64,000 nucleotides of DNA from assembly GCA_029202445.1 (NCBI GenBank), contig CP119321.1, positions 1,488,001-1,552,000 on the forward strand, in the 5' to 3' direction. Positions within the stretch are counted from its first letter, which is position 1. Each line of letters begins with the position of its first letter. This DNA comes from Candidatus Microbacterium phytovorans. GTDB taxonomy: Bacteria > Actinomycetota > Actinomycetes > Actinomycetales > Microbacteriaceae. This document shows, piece after piece, positions 53,567 to 62,731 of this stretch. Made by a program: the position numbers and the translations under genes. The notes under the pieces were generated by a model that saw nothing but the letters and a program-made list of their open reading frames with translations, did not search any database and was not told where the DNA came from.

Positions 53567-54049
53567 TCAGCTGGCGAGGACGTCGTCGAGCACGCTCGAC
53601 GCCTTCTCCTCTTCGGTCTTCAGCGCGAGAGCGATCTCGGACACGAGGATCTGGCGCGCCTTCGCGAGCATGCGCTTCTCACCGGCAGAAAGACCGCGGT
53701 CCTGGTCACGGCGCCACAGGTCGCGGACGACCTCGCTCACCTTGATGACGTCGCCGGACGCGAGCTTCTCGAGGTTCGCCTTGTACCGGCGCGACCAGTT
53801 CGTGGGCTCCTCGGTGAACGGTGCGCGCAGCACGTCGAACACCTTCTCCAGACCGTCCTTGCCGATCACGTCGCGAACACCGACCAGATCGACGTTCTCC
53901 GCCGGGACCTCGATGATGAGGTCTCCCTGCGTGACGTTGAGCTTCAGGTATTTCTTGGTCTCGCCCTTGATGATCCGGTCTTTGACCTCGATGATCGTCG
54001 CGGCGCCGTGGTGCGGATAGACGACCGTCTCGCCAACCTCAAAAAGCAT
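53567..54049 (-). CDS. carD: CarD-family transcription regulator
   Basis: 160 residues. The N-terminal RNA-polymerase-interacting (Tudor-like) domain (about 1-60) reads [20 protein letters not shown] and [18 protein letters not shown]. The helical C-terminal DNA-binding part has [45 protein letters not shown]. It binds the RNA polymerase beta subunit and stabilises open promoter complexes; in mycobacteria it is essential. The ORF frame extends upstream but ATG 54049 opens [12 protein letters not shown], the normal start. Confidence 0.95.
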   Translation of the reverse strand: MLFEVGETVVYPHHGAATIIEVKDRIIKGETKKYLKLNVTQGDLIIEVPAENVDLVGVRDVIGKDGLEKVFDVLRAPFTEEPTNWSRRYKANLEKLASGDVIKVSEVVRDLWRRDQDRGLSAGEKRMLAKARQILVSEIALALKTEEEKASSVLDDVLAS

Positions 54050-54218
54050 GCAGTTATGTCCTTTCGGCAACCTCAAGGATACCACAGCGCAGATAGGGTA
54101 AGGTTCGCCGCCTGACCTCGGCGACGCCCCACCCGGCGCCTCCCGCACGGCTTCAGTCTGCACGAAACCGGATCTAGGATGGACTCGTCAGCCTGTCGCA
54201 TCCAGTCCTGGAGGACCC

Positions 54219-54698
54219 GTGATCTCGCGCCGCCTCGCGCCCCTCGCCCTCGGAGTCGCCGTCGTGCTCGGCGCGACCGGTTGCTCGATGATCTCCCCGC
54301 AGGCGACGACGATCGAATACTCCGCGTCCGACGGCGTCAACGTTCCGGCATCCGGGCCGCTCAAGATCCGCAACGCGATGGTCATCGCCAACGAAGACGG
54401 CACGCTGGGCAACCTCGTCGCTGCGATCGTCAACGACACCGACGAGCCGCAGACCCTCAACGTGGGTGTCGGCGGCCGCGTCGCGACCGTGCAGGTCCCC
54501 GCGCGCACCGCGGTCAGCCTCGGCGTCGACGAAGACCCGCTCCTCATCGACGCGCTCGGCGTCAAGCCCGGCGAGACCGTCGACATCGCCTTCCAGTCGG
54601 GCGACGGCGCGGGGGTCGAGATCGCGGTGCCCGTGCTCGACGGCACCCTCCCGCAGTACGCCGAGTTCGTGCCGGTCGCCGCTCCCGCCATCGGCTGA
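54219..54698 (+). CDS. Small lipoprotein, family unknown
   Basis: 159 residues from GTG 54219 (GGAGGACC ahead). Signal peptide SRRLAPLALGVAVVLGATGC with lipobox LGATGC (Cys at about 22), then a mostly beta-strand, Ala/Val/Gly-rich domain (KIRNAMVIANEDGTLGNLVAAIVNDTDEPQTL) that resembles actinobacterial DNA-uptake- or transport-unrelated lipoproteins of unknown role. I do not recognise a named family. It is divergent from carD and monocistronic. Confidence 0.8.
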   Translation: MISRRLAPLALGVAVVLGATGCSMISPQATTIEYSASDGVNVPASGPLKIRNAMVIANEDGTLGNLVAAIVNDTDEPQTLNVGVGGRVATVQVPARTAVSLGVDEDPLLIDALGVKPGETVDIAFQSGDGAGVEIAVPVLDGTLPQYAEFVPVAAPAIG

Positions 54699-54875
54699 CC
54701 ACCCGCGCGAGCTTTCGCCTCGCACGGCCGTTCCCCGCCTCTTCGCCGGCGCTCGCCCGCGCTCGCCCGCGTCAACCTGCGGGTGTGCGCCGCGCGCACT
54801 CGCAGAACGACGCAGACGGATGCCCCTGCCGAGGGATGGCCCCTGCCGACGGATGCCGCGACGGCGACCCTGCGG

Positions 54876-55559
54876 TCAGCCCTCGAAGCGGTAGCCGAGG
54901 CCACGCACCGTCAGGAGCATGACGGGCTCGCTCGGGTTCTCCTCGATGCGCGAGCGGATGCGCTTGATATGCACGTCGAGCGTCTTCGTGTCGCCGAAGT
55001 AGTCGCTCCCCCACACGCGGTCGATGAGCTGACCGCGCGTGAGCACGCGACCGGCGTTGCGCATGAGCACCTCGAGCAGCTCGAACTCCTTGAGCGGCAT
55101 GGGGATCTCCGCGCCGCCGACGGCAACGGTGTGACGGTCGATGTCGATGCGGACGCGCCCTCCCTCGACGATCCGGTCGTCGACGTCGAGCTCCGGACCC
55201 TCCGCGCGGCGGAGGACGGCCCGCATCCGGGCCAGCAGCTCGCGCGACGAGTACGGCTTCGTCACGTAGTCGTCGGCACCGAGTTCGAGACCCACGACGA
55301 TGTCGACTTCGGAGTCCTTCGCGGTGAGCATGATGATCGGCACCGCCGAGGTCGTGCGGATCACCCGGCACACCTCGGTGCCCGGCATCCCGGGGAGCAT
55401 GAGGTCCAGGAGCACGATGTCGGCACCGCGCGCGGTGAACGCATCGAGCGCCGTCGGGCCGTCCTCGGCGATCTCCACCTCGAACCCTTCCCGTCGCAGG
55501 AGGTAGGCGAGCGGGTCGGCCAGGTCGGGCTCGTCCTCGACGATCAGGACGCGGGTCAT
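54876..55559 (-). CDS. OmpR-type response regulator, RegX3/PhoP-like
   Basis: 227 residues. The receiver domain has VLIVEDEPDLADPLAYLLRREGF, the phospho-Asp in DIVLLDLMLPG, and LTAKDSEVD and VTKPYSSREL. The winged helix has MPLKEFELLEVLMRNAGRVLTRGQLIDRVWG, DVHIKRIRSRIEENPSEP and LTVRGLGYRFEG. It is paired with the kinase gene upstream (start overlapping the kinase's end) and lies divergent from phoU, matching the RegX3 setting for phosphate control in actinobacteria. The target promoters are inferred only. Confidence 0.93.
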   Translation of the reverse strand: MTRVLIVEDEPDLADPLAYLLRREGFEVEIAEDGPTALDAFTARGADIVLLDLMLPGMPGTEVCRVIRTTSAVPIIMLTAKDSEVDIVVGLELGADDYVTKPYSSRELLARMRAVLRRAEGPELDVDDRIVEGGRVRIDIDRHTVAVGGAEIPMPLKEFELLEVLMRNAGRVLTRGQLIDRVWGSDYFGDTKTLDVHIKRIRSRIEENPSEPVMLLTVRGLGYRFEG

Positions 55560-56764
55560 CTCTTCTCTCCCTTCACCCGCGTGGTTTCGCGGGTGGACTT
55601 CTTCTTGTTCTTCTTCGCCGACCGCTTCTTGCGGCGCGGTGCCTGCTCGGGGGCGGCGACGGCCGCGAGGCGGACGGTGAACGTCGAGCCCCGGCCGGGA
55701 CGCGACCACAGCTCGACCTCGCCGCCGTGGCGCTGCACGGCGTGCTTGACGATCGAGAGCCCGAGGCCGGTGCCCCCCGTGCGGCGCGAGCGTGCCTGAT
55801 CGGCGCGATAGAAGCGCTCGAACACGCGCGCCTGCTCCCCCTCGGGGATGCCGATACCGCGGTCGGTGACAGCGATCTCGACCGCGGCGTCGACGACTTT
55901 CACTCCTACCCCGACCTGCGAACCCGCCGGGGAGTAGGCGATGGCGTTGGCGATGAGGTTGGCGATCGCCTCCGTCAGCACCTGCACGTCGCCGCGCACG
56001 TAGGCGCCCCGCTCACCTCCGCGGACGATCGTGATCTGGTTCGCCTCTGCGGCGACGGCCTGCGACTCGACGGCGGCCGTGAGCACTTCGTCGACGGAGA
56101 CGTCGCGCAGCTCGGTCAGGTCGTCGGCGGCCTGCAGCCGCGACAGGTTCATGATCCGCGAGGTCAGCTGCCCGAGGCGCGCGGCCTCGGCGCCCAGGCG
56201 ACTCGCGAAGTGACGCACCTGGTCGGGGTCGTCGGCGGCCGACTCGATCGCCTCCGCGAGGAGAGTCACGGCACCCACGGGCGTCTTCAACTCGTGGCTC
56301 GTGTTGGCGACGAAGTCGCGTCGCATCTCCTCGACGCGCTCCCGCTCGGTGATGTCGCGGATGACGAGGAGCGTGAGCCTCGGGGTGATCCCGCTCGCGC
56401 GTGCCACGACCGAACGCAGCTCCACGCCGCGGCGGAGGCGCAGCGTCTCCACCTCGGGACGGCCGGTGGTGCGGCTGGCGCGTACGAGGGAGCGCAGCTC
56501 CTCCGCCGCCAGCAGTTCGCCCTCGCTCATGCCGAACAGCTCGGCCGGCGACGAGGCGGCGACGATGTGCAGCGACGAGTCGACGACGACGGCCACCTCA
56601 TCCATCCCCTGGAGCACGGAACGCGTCCCGTCGGGCAGATCCGTGGACGCCTGAATCCGAGCGGCATCCCGCGCGCGCAGGGCGAGCAGCAGGAGGCCCG
56701 CCAGGGCGCACCCCAGGAGGGCACCCACGCCGAGCGCGATCAGCGCCAGCTGCGTCGAGTCCAT
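55556..56764 (-). CDS. Sensor histidine kinase, SenX3-like
   Basis: 402 residues from ATG 56764. One or two N-terminal transmembrane helices (LIALGVGALLGCALAGLLLLALRAR), a PAS-like sensor region (VDSSLHIVAASSPAELFGM), then HisKA with TSHELKTPVGAVTLLAEAIE (His near residue 170), N box NLIANAIAYSP and G1 box GIGIPEGE, G2 GGTGLGLSIV. The C-terminus is a Lys/Arg-rich tail. It overlaps the regulator gene by four bases. No extracellular phosphate-binding domain is visible, as expected for SenX3, which senses through the transport system. Confidence 0.93.
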   Translation of the reverse strand: MDSTQLALIALGVGALLGCALAGLLLLALRARDAARIQASTDLPDGTRSVLQGMDEVAVVVDSSLHIVAASSPAELFGMSEGELLAAEELRSLVRASRTTGRPEVETLRLRRGVELRSVVARASGITPRLTLLVIRDITERERVEEMRRDFVANTSHELKTPVGAVTLLAEAIESAADDPDQVRHFASRLGAEAARLGQLTSRIMNLSRLQAADDLTELRDVSVDEVLTAAVESQAVAAEANQITIVRGGERGAYVRGDVQVLTEAIANLIANAIAYSPAGSQVGVGVKVVDAAVEIAVTDRGIGIPEGEQARVFERFYRADQARSRRTGGTGLGLSIVKHAVQRHGGEVELWSRPGRGSTFTVRLAAVAAPEQAPRRKKRSAKKNKKKSTRETTRVKGEKR

Positions 56765-56936
56765 GAGCCCAGCGTAGAGTCGCTGCGACGACGCGAAATG
56801 CCTCCTGCCGCAAAAGGCGGGTCGCCCTCGCGCAGTGTTCACCGACGCGGCACCGTTCGTTAACCTTCGGAGGGGATGATCGCCGCGTCGCCGGTTCGGC
56901 ATCCTGCCGCGCCCGCGAAGAGAGAGGTTCCCGCTG

Positions 56937-57617
56937 ATGCGCGAAGTGTTCCACCAGTCGCTCGAAGACGTCCAGGCACGTCTGGTCGAGATCTCCGAGC
57001 TCGTGACGATCGCCGTCGACAAGGCCACCCGCGCGTTCGGAACGAGCGACGTCGCCCTGGCCGAGGAGGTCATCGAGGACGATCAGGTGATCGACGACAA
57101 GGCGATCGAGCTCGACGAGCTGGCCATCGAGATCCTCGCGCGCCAGCAGCCGGTGGCCCGCGACCTGCGGATCGTCGTCGCGGCGCTCCGGGTGAGCGCG
57201 TCGCTGGAACGCATGGGCGACATCGCCGAGCACATCGCTCAGCTCACGCGCATGCGCTTCCCCGAGCGCGCCATCCCCAAGGGCCTGAAGAGCACGTTCA
57301 TCAAGATGGGCGAGCTCGACGTGGAGGCCGCACGCACCCTCACCGAGGTGCTGCGCACGGAAGACCTCGCGCTGGTCGAGAAGCTGCGTGCCCTCGAGGA
57401 AGAACTCGACGATCTGCACCTCGCGATCTTCGAGAAGGTGCTCGGCGAGACATGGAAGGGCGAGGCGGCCGCGACGGTCGACGCGACCCTCGCGAGCCGC
57501 TACCACGAGCGCTTCGCCGACCACGCCGTCTCGGTCGCCAAGAAGGTCGCCTACCTCGCGACCGGCGACTGGACCCCCGACACCAACGCGATCTCCATCG
57601 TCGCCGCCGGCGACTGA
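56937..57617 (+). CDS. phoU: Phosphate-uptake regulator PhoU
   Basis: 226 residues, two copies of a three-helix bundle. The first has FHQSLEDVQARLVEISELVTIAVDKATRAF, with metal-cluster motif VIEDDQVID. The second has KLRALEEELDDLHLAIF and HERFADHAVSVAKKV. Conserved ERMGDIAEHIA is present. It couples the Pst transporter to the phosphate two-component system. It is divergent from the SenX3-like kinase, with a GTTCACC-N-GTTCG pair at 56837-56865 that could be a PHO box. The gene ends directly at the repeat cluster. Confidence 0.95.
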   Translation: MREVFHQSLEDVQARLVEISELVTIAVDKATRAFGTSDVALAEEVIEDDQVIDDKAIELDELAIEILARQQPVARDLRIVVAALRVSASLERMGDIAEHIAQLTRMRFPERAIPKGLKSTFIKMGELDVEAARTLTEVLRTEDLALVEKLRALEEELDDLHLAIFEKVLGETWKGEAAATVDATLASRYHERFADHAVSVAKKVAYLATGDWTPDTNAISIVAAGD

Positions 57618-57631
57618 CGCCTCAGACGCGA

Positions 57632-58197
57632 CGACGTTTCGTCTGGCTACGCTCGCTCAACGACCGAGGGAAACACACACCGGTCGTTGAGCGGCGAGCG
57701 CAGCGACAAGACGAAACGCCCCCAGACGCGACGACGTCTCGTCTCGCTGCGCTCGCTCAACGACCGAGGGAAACACATACCGGTCGTTGAGCGAGGAGCG
57801 CAGCGACGAGACGAAACGCCCTCAGACGCAGCGACGTTTCGTCTCGCTGCGCTCGCTCAACGACCGGGAGCAACACACACCGGTCGTTGAGCGAGGAGCG
57901 CAGCGACGAGACGAAACGCCCTCAGACGCAGCGACGTTTCGTCTCGCTGCGCTCGCTCAACGACCGAGGGAAACACATACCGGTCGTTGAGCGAGGAGCG
58001 CAGCGACGAGACGAAACGCCCCCAGACGCAGCGACGTTTCGTCTCGCTGCGCTCGCTCAACTACCGGGAGCAACACACACCGGTCGTTGCGAACGCCCCC
58101 GGACGCAGCGACGTTTCGTCTCGCTACGCTCGCTCAACGACCGGGAGCAACACACACCGGTCGTTGAGCGAGGAGCGCAGCGACGAGACGAAACGCC
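57632..58197. repeat. Palindromic repeat cluster with 100-bp periodicity
   Basis: No gene fits the 595 bases between phoU and gpmA. They hold the same 35-41-bp element as the cluster at 29.1 kb, alternating minus and plus. Plus copies start at 57681, 57781, 57881 and 57981, exactly 100 bp apart, with a truncated one at 58081 (CGGTCGTTGCGAACGCC) and a last at 58158. Minus copies begin at about 57632, 57732, 57832, 57932, 58032 and 58110. Between them lie short linkers such as CCGAGGGAAACACATAC or CCGGGAGCAACACACAC and CCCTCAGACGCAG. Inverted pairs can fold as large cruciforms or terminators for the convergent genes. Confidence 0.94.
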
Positions 58198-58212
58198 TCG
58201 CGGGGACGCTCG

Positions 58213-58962
58213 CTACTTCTTGCCCTGGTTGGCGACGGCCGCGGCACCCGCAGCGGCGGCCTCGGGGTCGAGGTACTCGCCCGGTCCAAGCGGGCGCAGG
58301 TCTTCGCCGAGGCGGTAGACGAGCGGGATGCCGGTGGGGATGTTGAGTTCGGCGATGTCGGCGTCGCTGATGCCGTCGAGGTGCTTCACGAGCCCGCGCA
58401 GCGAGTTGCCGTGGGCCGTGACCAGCACGGTCTTGCCGGCCCGGAGGTCGGGGACGATGGCGCTGTCCCAGTAAGGAAGCAGACGGTCGATGACGATCTT
58501 GAGCGACTCGGTGCGGGGCACATCGCCGTCGATGCCGGCGTAGCGCGGGTCGTCGACCTGGCTGTAAGGGCTGTCGTCGGCGAGGTCCGGCGGCGGCACG
58601 TCGAACGAGCGGCGCCACAGCATGAACTGCTCGTTTCCGAACTCTTCGAGCGTCTCGGCCTTGTCCTTGCCCTGGAGCGCACCGTAGTGGCGCTCGTTGA
58701 GACGCCACGACCGCTGCACGGGGATCCACAGCCGGTCGGCCGCGTCGAGGGCGATGTTGGCGGTCTGGATGGCGCGGGACAGCAGCGAGGTGTGCAGCAC
58801 GTCGGGCAGCAGGCCGGACTCCTTGAGCAGCTCGCCGCCGCGCTGGGCCTCGGCCTTGCCCTGGTCGGTGAGGCGGACGTCCACCCATCCGGTGAACTGG
58901 TTCGTCTTGTTCCACTCGCTCTGCCCGTGGCGGAGGAGGATCAGCGTGTACGGCGCGGTCAT
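58213..58962 (-). CDS. gpmA: 2,3-bisphosphoglycerate-dependent phosphoglycerate mutase
   Basis: 249 residues, dPGM. The phosphohistidine motif [12 protein letters not shown] is at the N-terminus, followed by [32 protein letters not shown], and the second catalytic His in [19 protein letters not shown]. It interconverts 3- and 2-phosphoglycerate in glycolysis. The start is ATG 58962; a short gap of 32 bases separates it from the divergent methyltransferase. Its 3' end adjoins the palindromic repeat array. Confidence 0.97.
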   Translation of the reverse strand: MTAPYTLILLRHGQSEWNKTNQFTGWVDVRLTDQGKAEAQRGGELLKESGLLPDVLHTSLLSRAIQTANIALDAADRLWIPVQRSWRLNERHYGALQGKDKAETLEEFGNEQFMLWRRSFDVPPPDLADDSPYSQVDDPRYAGIDGDVPRTESLKIVIDRLLPYWDSAIVPDLRAGKTVLVTAHGNSLRGLVKHLDGISDADIAELNIPTGIPLVYRLGEDLRPLGPGEYLDPEAAAAGAAAVANQGKK

Positions 58963-58994
58963 GGCGCCAGTCTATCGGCCGGGGCACTGCCATC

Positions 58995-59873
58995 ATGGGT
59001 GGTATGACGCCGGAGAAAGTACCCGCGACGGGTCTCCGTGCGGCGTCGACAACCGTTGTCGGCCAGGTCACCCGGGGTACCACCAACACGAACCGGCTGC
59101 GCCGCGTCGACCGGTGGATCGCACGGCATCCGGTGCTGCGCCGCACCGCCGATCCGCTCGTGGTCGATCTCGGCTACGGGGCGAGCGGAGTCACGGCGTT
59201 CGAGCTGGAGGCGCGGCTGCGGCCCGTGCGACCCGACGTCGAGGTGCTCGGGCTCGAGATCGATCCGGCACGTGTCGAGCGGGCGCGCGCGCAGCTCGCC
59301 GACGTGCGGGCGGGGCGCATGTCGTTCGCCCCCGACGCGCGGGTGTCGTTCGCGCGGGGAGGCTTCGAGGTTCCGGCGCCCGGGGGCCGCTCCCCCGCGG
59401 TGATCCGCGCGTTCAACGTGCTGCGGCAGTACGACGAGTCCGACGTCGAAGCGGCCTGGTCGCGCATGTGCGCGCGCCTGCAACCGGACGGCATCCTCGT
59501 CGAGGGAACATGCGACGAGCTCGGGCGGATCAGCACCTGGGTGGAGGTCGGCGCAGACGCCGCACCTCGCTCACTCACCGTTTCGCTCCGATTGAGCGGC
59601 CTCGACTCGCCTGCCATCGCCGCCGAACGGCTCCCGAAGGCGCTCATCCACCGGAACGTCCCCGGGGAGCGCGTGCATGCGCTGCTGCACGCCCTCGACG
59701 CGGAGTGGACGCGGGCGGTCGCGGCATCCGCGTTCGGCCCCGTCCAGCGGTGGCGCACCGCGCTCACGGCGATGGCGGATGCCGGCTGGCCCGTCGGCGG
59801 GAGGCTGCGCTGGCGGCTGGGCGAGGTCACGGTCCCGTGGGATGCCGTGGCCCCCGCGACGGCATCGCGCTGA
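58995..59873 (+). CDS. Class I SAM-dependent methyltransferase-like protein
   Basis: 292 residues (alternative start ATG 59004). Rossmann-like methyltransferase core: PLVVDLGYGASGVTAFELEARLR is motif I, with VLGLEIDPARVERARAQLADV and VIRAFNVLRQYDESDVEAAWSRMCARLQPDGILVEG. The C-terminal third has no obvious match. The substrate is unknown; the sequence order recalls small-molecule or rRNA-adjacent methyltransferases of actinobacteria. A short degenerate tandem of ACCACGCGACC-like units (59877-59932) lies between it and the convergent FUSC gene. Confidence 0.8.
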   Translation: MGGMTPEKVPATGLRAASTTVVGQVTRGTTNTNRLRRVDRWIARHPVLRRTADPLVVDLGYGASGVTAFELEARLRPVRPDVEVLGLEIDPARVERARAQLADVRAGRMSFAPDARVSFARGGFEVPAPGGRSPAVIRAFNVLRQYDESDVEAAWSRMCARLQPDGILVEGTCDELGRISTWVEVGADAAPRSLTVSLRLSGLDSPAIAAERLPKALIHRNVPGERVHALLHALDAEWTRAVAASAFGPVQRWRTALTAMADAGWPVGGRLRWRLGEVTVPWDAVAPATASR

Positions 59874-59876
59874 CCG

Positions 59877-59932
59877 CGCAACCACGCGACCCCACGACCA
59901 CACGACCCCGCGACCACGCGACCACGACGGTC
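59877..59932. repeat. Short imperfect tandem repeat
   Basis: Five degenerate copies of about 11-12 bases around CGACCACACGACC occupy the gap between the methyltransferase and FUSC stops. Low complexity; possibly a slippage product, with no clear terminator dyad. Confidence 0.55.
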
Positions 59933-59934
59933 GG

Positions 59935-61032
59935 CTAGACGCGCGGGAGTGCAGCGCGGGCGTCGGCTGCCGGCATCCCCGCCGCGGTCATGAGGTCGAC
60001 CGCAAGCGGACGCAGCGCGCCCACGAGGTTCTGATCGAGGCTCTGCCGCCCCGCGGCGAGCACGACCGGATCGAGGCGCGCGGCGACCACGCGCACGGCC
60101 TCTCGGGCGGGCGGCTCGAACGAGATGTCGTCGAGGGACTCGCCGATGAGCCGCGCACCGGCGGCGAGCTCTGTCAGCAGATCGGCGGCGATCGGGCGTG
60201 GCCTCGCGTCGTCGCACACGTACACGACGCGACGCGCGATCACGCGCAGGTTGCGCACCGCCAGGTCGAGCTGGGCACGCACGCGCTCCTGCCGTTGGAG
60301 CTCGAAGCGCTGTCGACGCAGGAACGGCGAGATCCGGGCGATCGCGAGGCCCGACTCCAGCGACGACTGCCATCGATCGACGTGCGGCTGGAGGGCCCGC
60401 GCCTTCTGCAGCCCGCGCTCGGCGCGCACGCGATCGCCGCGGCGCAGCGCCTGCACGAGGGTCAGCACGGCGGCGTCGAAGGCGGTGAGGAGTTCGTGCC
60501 CGTCGCGCGTCACGGCGCGCACCGGGTTGCGGGGCACGAGAGCGGTCACCAGGAGCGCGGCGATTCCGCCGACCACCCCGTCGACGAGGCGGAGGAACGG
60601 CACACTGGCGGGGATCACCATGACGATCGCCGACTGGATGGCGGCGGCGATCGCGAATCCCGGCTGCGGCGACAGGAACCGCGCGACGGCGAGGCTCGCG
60701 GCCAGGGTCAGCCCGAGCTGCCACCAGCCGATCCCCGCAACCAGCAGGATCGCTTCGGCGATGAGGATGCCGAGCACCATCCCGATCACCGTCTCGAGCA
60801 CCCGTCGGGGCCGCGCATCGCGCACGAGCCCGAGGCTGGAGATGGTGACGGTCGCCGCGAGGAGGGGCGCGGTGTGTCCGAGCACGAAGTGGGAGAACGC
60901 GTAGGCTCCCGTGGCAGCCACCACGATCTGCACGATCGCGGGGGCCGAGTCCCGCAGCCGCTCCACGCCCGCCCGCAGGTCGGCCCGCGCCTTGCCGCCC
61001 GTCGAGACGGGAGCCGTCTGGGGGTCGCTCAC
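59935..61032 (-). CDS. FUSC-family (aromatic-acid exporter-like) membrane protein
   Basis: 365 residues. An N-terminal block of six transmembrane helices (AIVQIVVAATGAYAFSHFVLG; GMVLGILIAEAILLVAGIGWW; LAASLAVARFLSPQPGFAIAAAIQSAIVMVIP) is followed by a soluble helical domain. The FUSC motif region is near GHTAPLLAATVTISSLGLVRDARPRRVLETVIGMVLG. Members of the family act in aromatic-compound or fusaric-acid efflux. It reads leftwards, 4 bases after the YgfZ-like stop, so the two are probably co-transcribed. Confidence 0.85.
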   Translation of the reverse strand: MSDPQTAPVSTGGKARADLRAGVERLRDSAPAIVQIVVAATGAYAFSHFVLGHTAPLLAATVTISSLGLVRDARPRRVLETVIGMVLGILIAEAILLVAGIGWWQLGLTLAASLAVARFLSPQPGFAIAAAIQSAIVMVIPASVPFLRLVDGVVGGIAALLVTALVPRNPVRAVTRDGHELLTAFDAAVLTLVQALRRGDRVRAERGLQKARALQPHVDRWQSSLESGLAIARISPFLRRQRFELQRQERVRAQLDLAVRNLRVIARRVVYVCDDARPRPIAADLLTELAAGARLIGESLDDISFEPPAREAVRVVAARLDPVVLAAGRQSLDQNLVGALRPLAVDLMTAAGMPAADARAALPRV

Positions 61033-61036
61033 GGCC

Positions 61037-62122
61037 TCACCGGCGACGGGACAGCCGGGGCAGGCGGGGCACCGCCGCCGTGCGACCGGCGTCGGGCGGC
61101 ACGATCTGCTCCTGCGCGGCCGTCACTTCGCCGCCGTCGACCGCGACGGTCAGCGGCGCGTCGACGGCGGTCGTGCGCTTCACGAGGGCGAGCGCGATGG
61201 GGCCCTCCTCGTGATGACGGGCCACCGAGGTGATCGCCCCCACGGGCTCCCCGCCGGCACGCACCTCCGCGCCCGGCTCCGGCAGCACCGCGTCGCTGCC
61301 GTCGAGCTGGAGCGCCACCAGGCGACGCGGCGGATGGCCCAGGTTGTGGACCTTGGCGACGGTCTCCTGCCCCCGGTAGCAGCCCTTGGAGAGGTGCACC
61401 GCGGTGCGCAGCCAGTCGACCTCGTGCGGAAGGGTGCGCCCGTCGGCTTCGGCGGCGACCCGCGGACGCCAGGCCGCGACCCGGAGCGCTTCCGCGGCGA
61501 GCACTCCGGCGAGACGACGCTCGCCGCGCTCGGCCTCACTCGCGAGCCGGTCGAGCGTGGAGGTCGTCACGATCGCCTCCGACCAGTCGCGCGCTGCGGC
61601 GGGGTGCGGATCGACGGCGGCATATCCCCACCCTCCGATCGCAACGTCGGGCCACGGGTCGCGCCACACCGCGACGACACCGTCGCCCAGGGTGTCGACA
61701 GCGGATGCCGTTCCGCCGACGACACCGAAGTCGGCGGACACGTCCTGCGGGTCGACGCGTAGGCGGAAGCGCATCCGTGTCAGCCAGGCCAGCAGCCCCG
61801 CGGCATCCTCTCGGTCGACGACGAGCCACGTGCGCTCGCCGTCGTCGACGACGCCGGCCGCGTGCTCGACGTGGCCGTTCGGGTCGAGGACGAGGAGCTC
61901 CGTGCTCACGCCGGGGGCGAGAGCGGCGAGCGCTTGCGAGGTGAGCGAGTCCAGCCACGTGAGCCGGTCCTCCCCCGCCACGGTGAGCACCGACCGGTCG
62001 GCGCGGGGGACGACGGCCTCCCCGGCTTCCAGGGCACGCTGCTCGCGCAACGGGTTGCCCACGTGCAGGAGCACCGCGTCATCGACGACGGCCGCCGGCA
62101 CGGCGGCGAACGGGGAGACCAT
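61037..62122 (-). CDS. YgfZ/GcvT-like folate-binding protein
   Basis: 361 residues from ATG 62122. GcvT/aminomethyltransferase fold with the diagnostic KGCYRGQETVAKVHN motif (K-G-C-x2-G-Q-E) near residue 245, and RLTWLDSLTSQALAAL at the N-terminus. YgfZ proteins help assemble or repair iron-sulfur proteins using tetrahydrofolate. Its start overlaps the stop of the FABP-like gene upstream by one base, a pairing I know from actinobacterial genomes. Confidence 0.93.
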   Translation of the reverse strand: MVSPFAAVPAAVVDDAVLLHVGNPLREQRALEAGEAVVPRADRSVLTVAGEDRLTWLDSLTSQALAALAPGVSTELLVLDPNGHVEHAAGVVDDGERTWLVVDREDAAGLLAWLTRMRFRLRVDPQDVSADFGVVGGTASAVDTLGDGVVAVWRDPWPDVAIGGWGYAAVDPHPAAARDWSEAIVTTSTLDRLASEAERGERRLAGVLAAEALRVAAWRPRVAAEADGRTLPHEVDWLRTAVHLSKGCYRGQETVAKVHNLGHPPRRLVALQLDGSDAVLPEPGAEVRAGGEPVGAITSVARHHEEGPIALALVKRTTAVDAPLTVAVDGGEVTAAQEQIVPPDAGRTAAVPRLPRLSRRR

Positions 62123-62727
62123 CAGTCGGCCCGCGCCAGCCGAGCCGAGGCGTGAGAGGCGAGGGAGCCGCCGAGGGCGGCGATGTCCCACGCCCACAGG
62201 AGGTGTCCGTCGACGTAGCCGTACATGCGCGTCGCGGCCGCGTAGTCCTTCGCGCTCGCGGGACGCACCACCGCGTCGGTGGCCAGATCGATGCGCGGCC
62301 CCTGCACCTGGCCGACGTAGAGCTCGCTCGTGCCGTCGGAATGGACGATCGCGACCTCCAGGTCGAAGCCGCCCGCGGCGTTGCGGAGCGACTCCACGTC
62401 ATCGGCGGTGCGAGGCGCGTCGCGCACCTCGAGCGCGGGCAGGAGGGCGGGGCCGGCGTCGGCGTCGCCCGCCGGACGGCCCAGGCGCCAGTAACCCTGC
62501 TCGGCGACGAGCGGATGCCGCGTGCCGTCGTCGGCGAGGAACCAACCGCTGGCGGCGTAGTTGACGTAGTCGCCGCCGTCATGGCTGAAGCTCACGCGAT
62601 GCGCGAATTCGCCCGAGAAGTGACGGTCTCCCGACGTGTAGTCGATGACGCCCGTGCCCTCCCAGACTCCGAGCAGCCACGAGAGCGGAACGATGTCCGC
62701 CGGGAGATCGGTGGGGAGATCGATCAC
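62122..62727 (-). CDS. FABP-like / nitrobindin-family heme-binding protein
   Basis: 201 residues, ten-stranded beta-barrel of the nitrobindin type: LSWLLGVWEGTGVIDYTSG at the N-terminus, FAHRVSFSHDGGDYVNYAASG, LVAEQGYWRLGRP and a C-terminal VDGHLLWAWDIAALGGSLASHASARLARAD. The proximal heme His is expected in the final stretch (ASHASARL). Family members bind heme and scavenge peroxynitrite-type species. The gene is first of a tight unit with ygfZ-like and FUSC genes. Confidence 0.9.
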   Translation of the reverse strand: MIDLPTDLPADIVPLSWLLGVWEGTGVIDYTSGDRHFSGEFAHRVSFSHDGGDYVNYAASGWFLADDGTRHPLVAEQGYWRLGRPAGDADAGPALLPALEVRDAPRTADDVESLRNAAGGFDLEVAIVHSDGTSELYVGQVQGPRIDLATDAVVRPASAKDYAAATRMYGYVDGHLLWAWDIAALGGSLASHASARLARAD

Positions 62728-62731
62728 GGGA

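Noticed and set aside
56837..56865. PHO box upstream of phoU (GTTCACC and GTTCGTTAACC)
   Set aside because: The two half-sites are 18 bases apart rather than the usual 11-base unit spacing, so I mention it only as a weak possibility and do not call it.
57687..58346. Overlapping coding frames with repeated SEERSDETKR and RFVSLRSLNDR peptides
   Set aside because: They are translations of the tandem DNA repeats in several frames, without ribosome-binding sites, and not conserved proteins.
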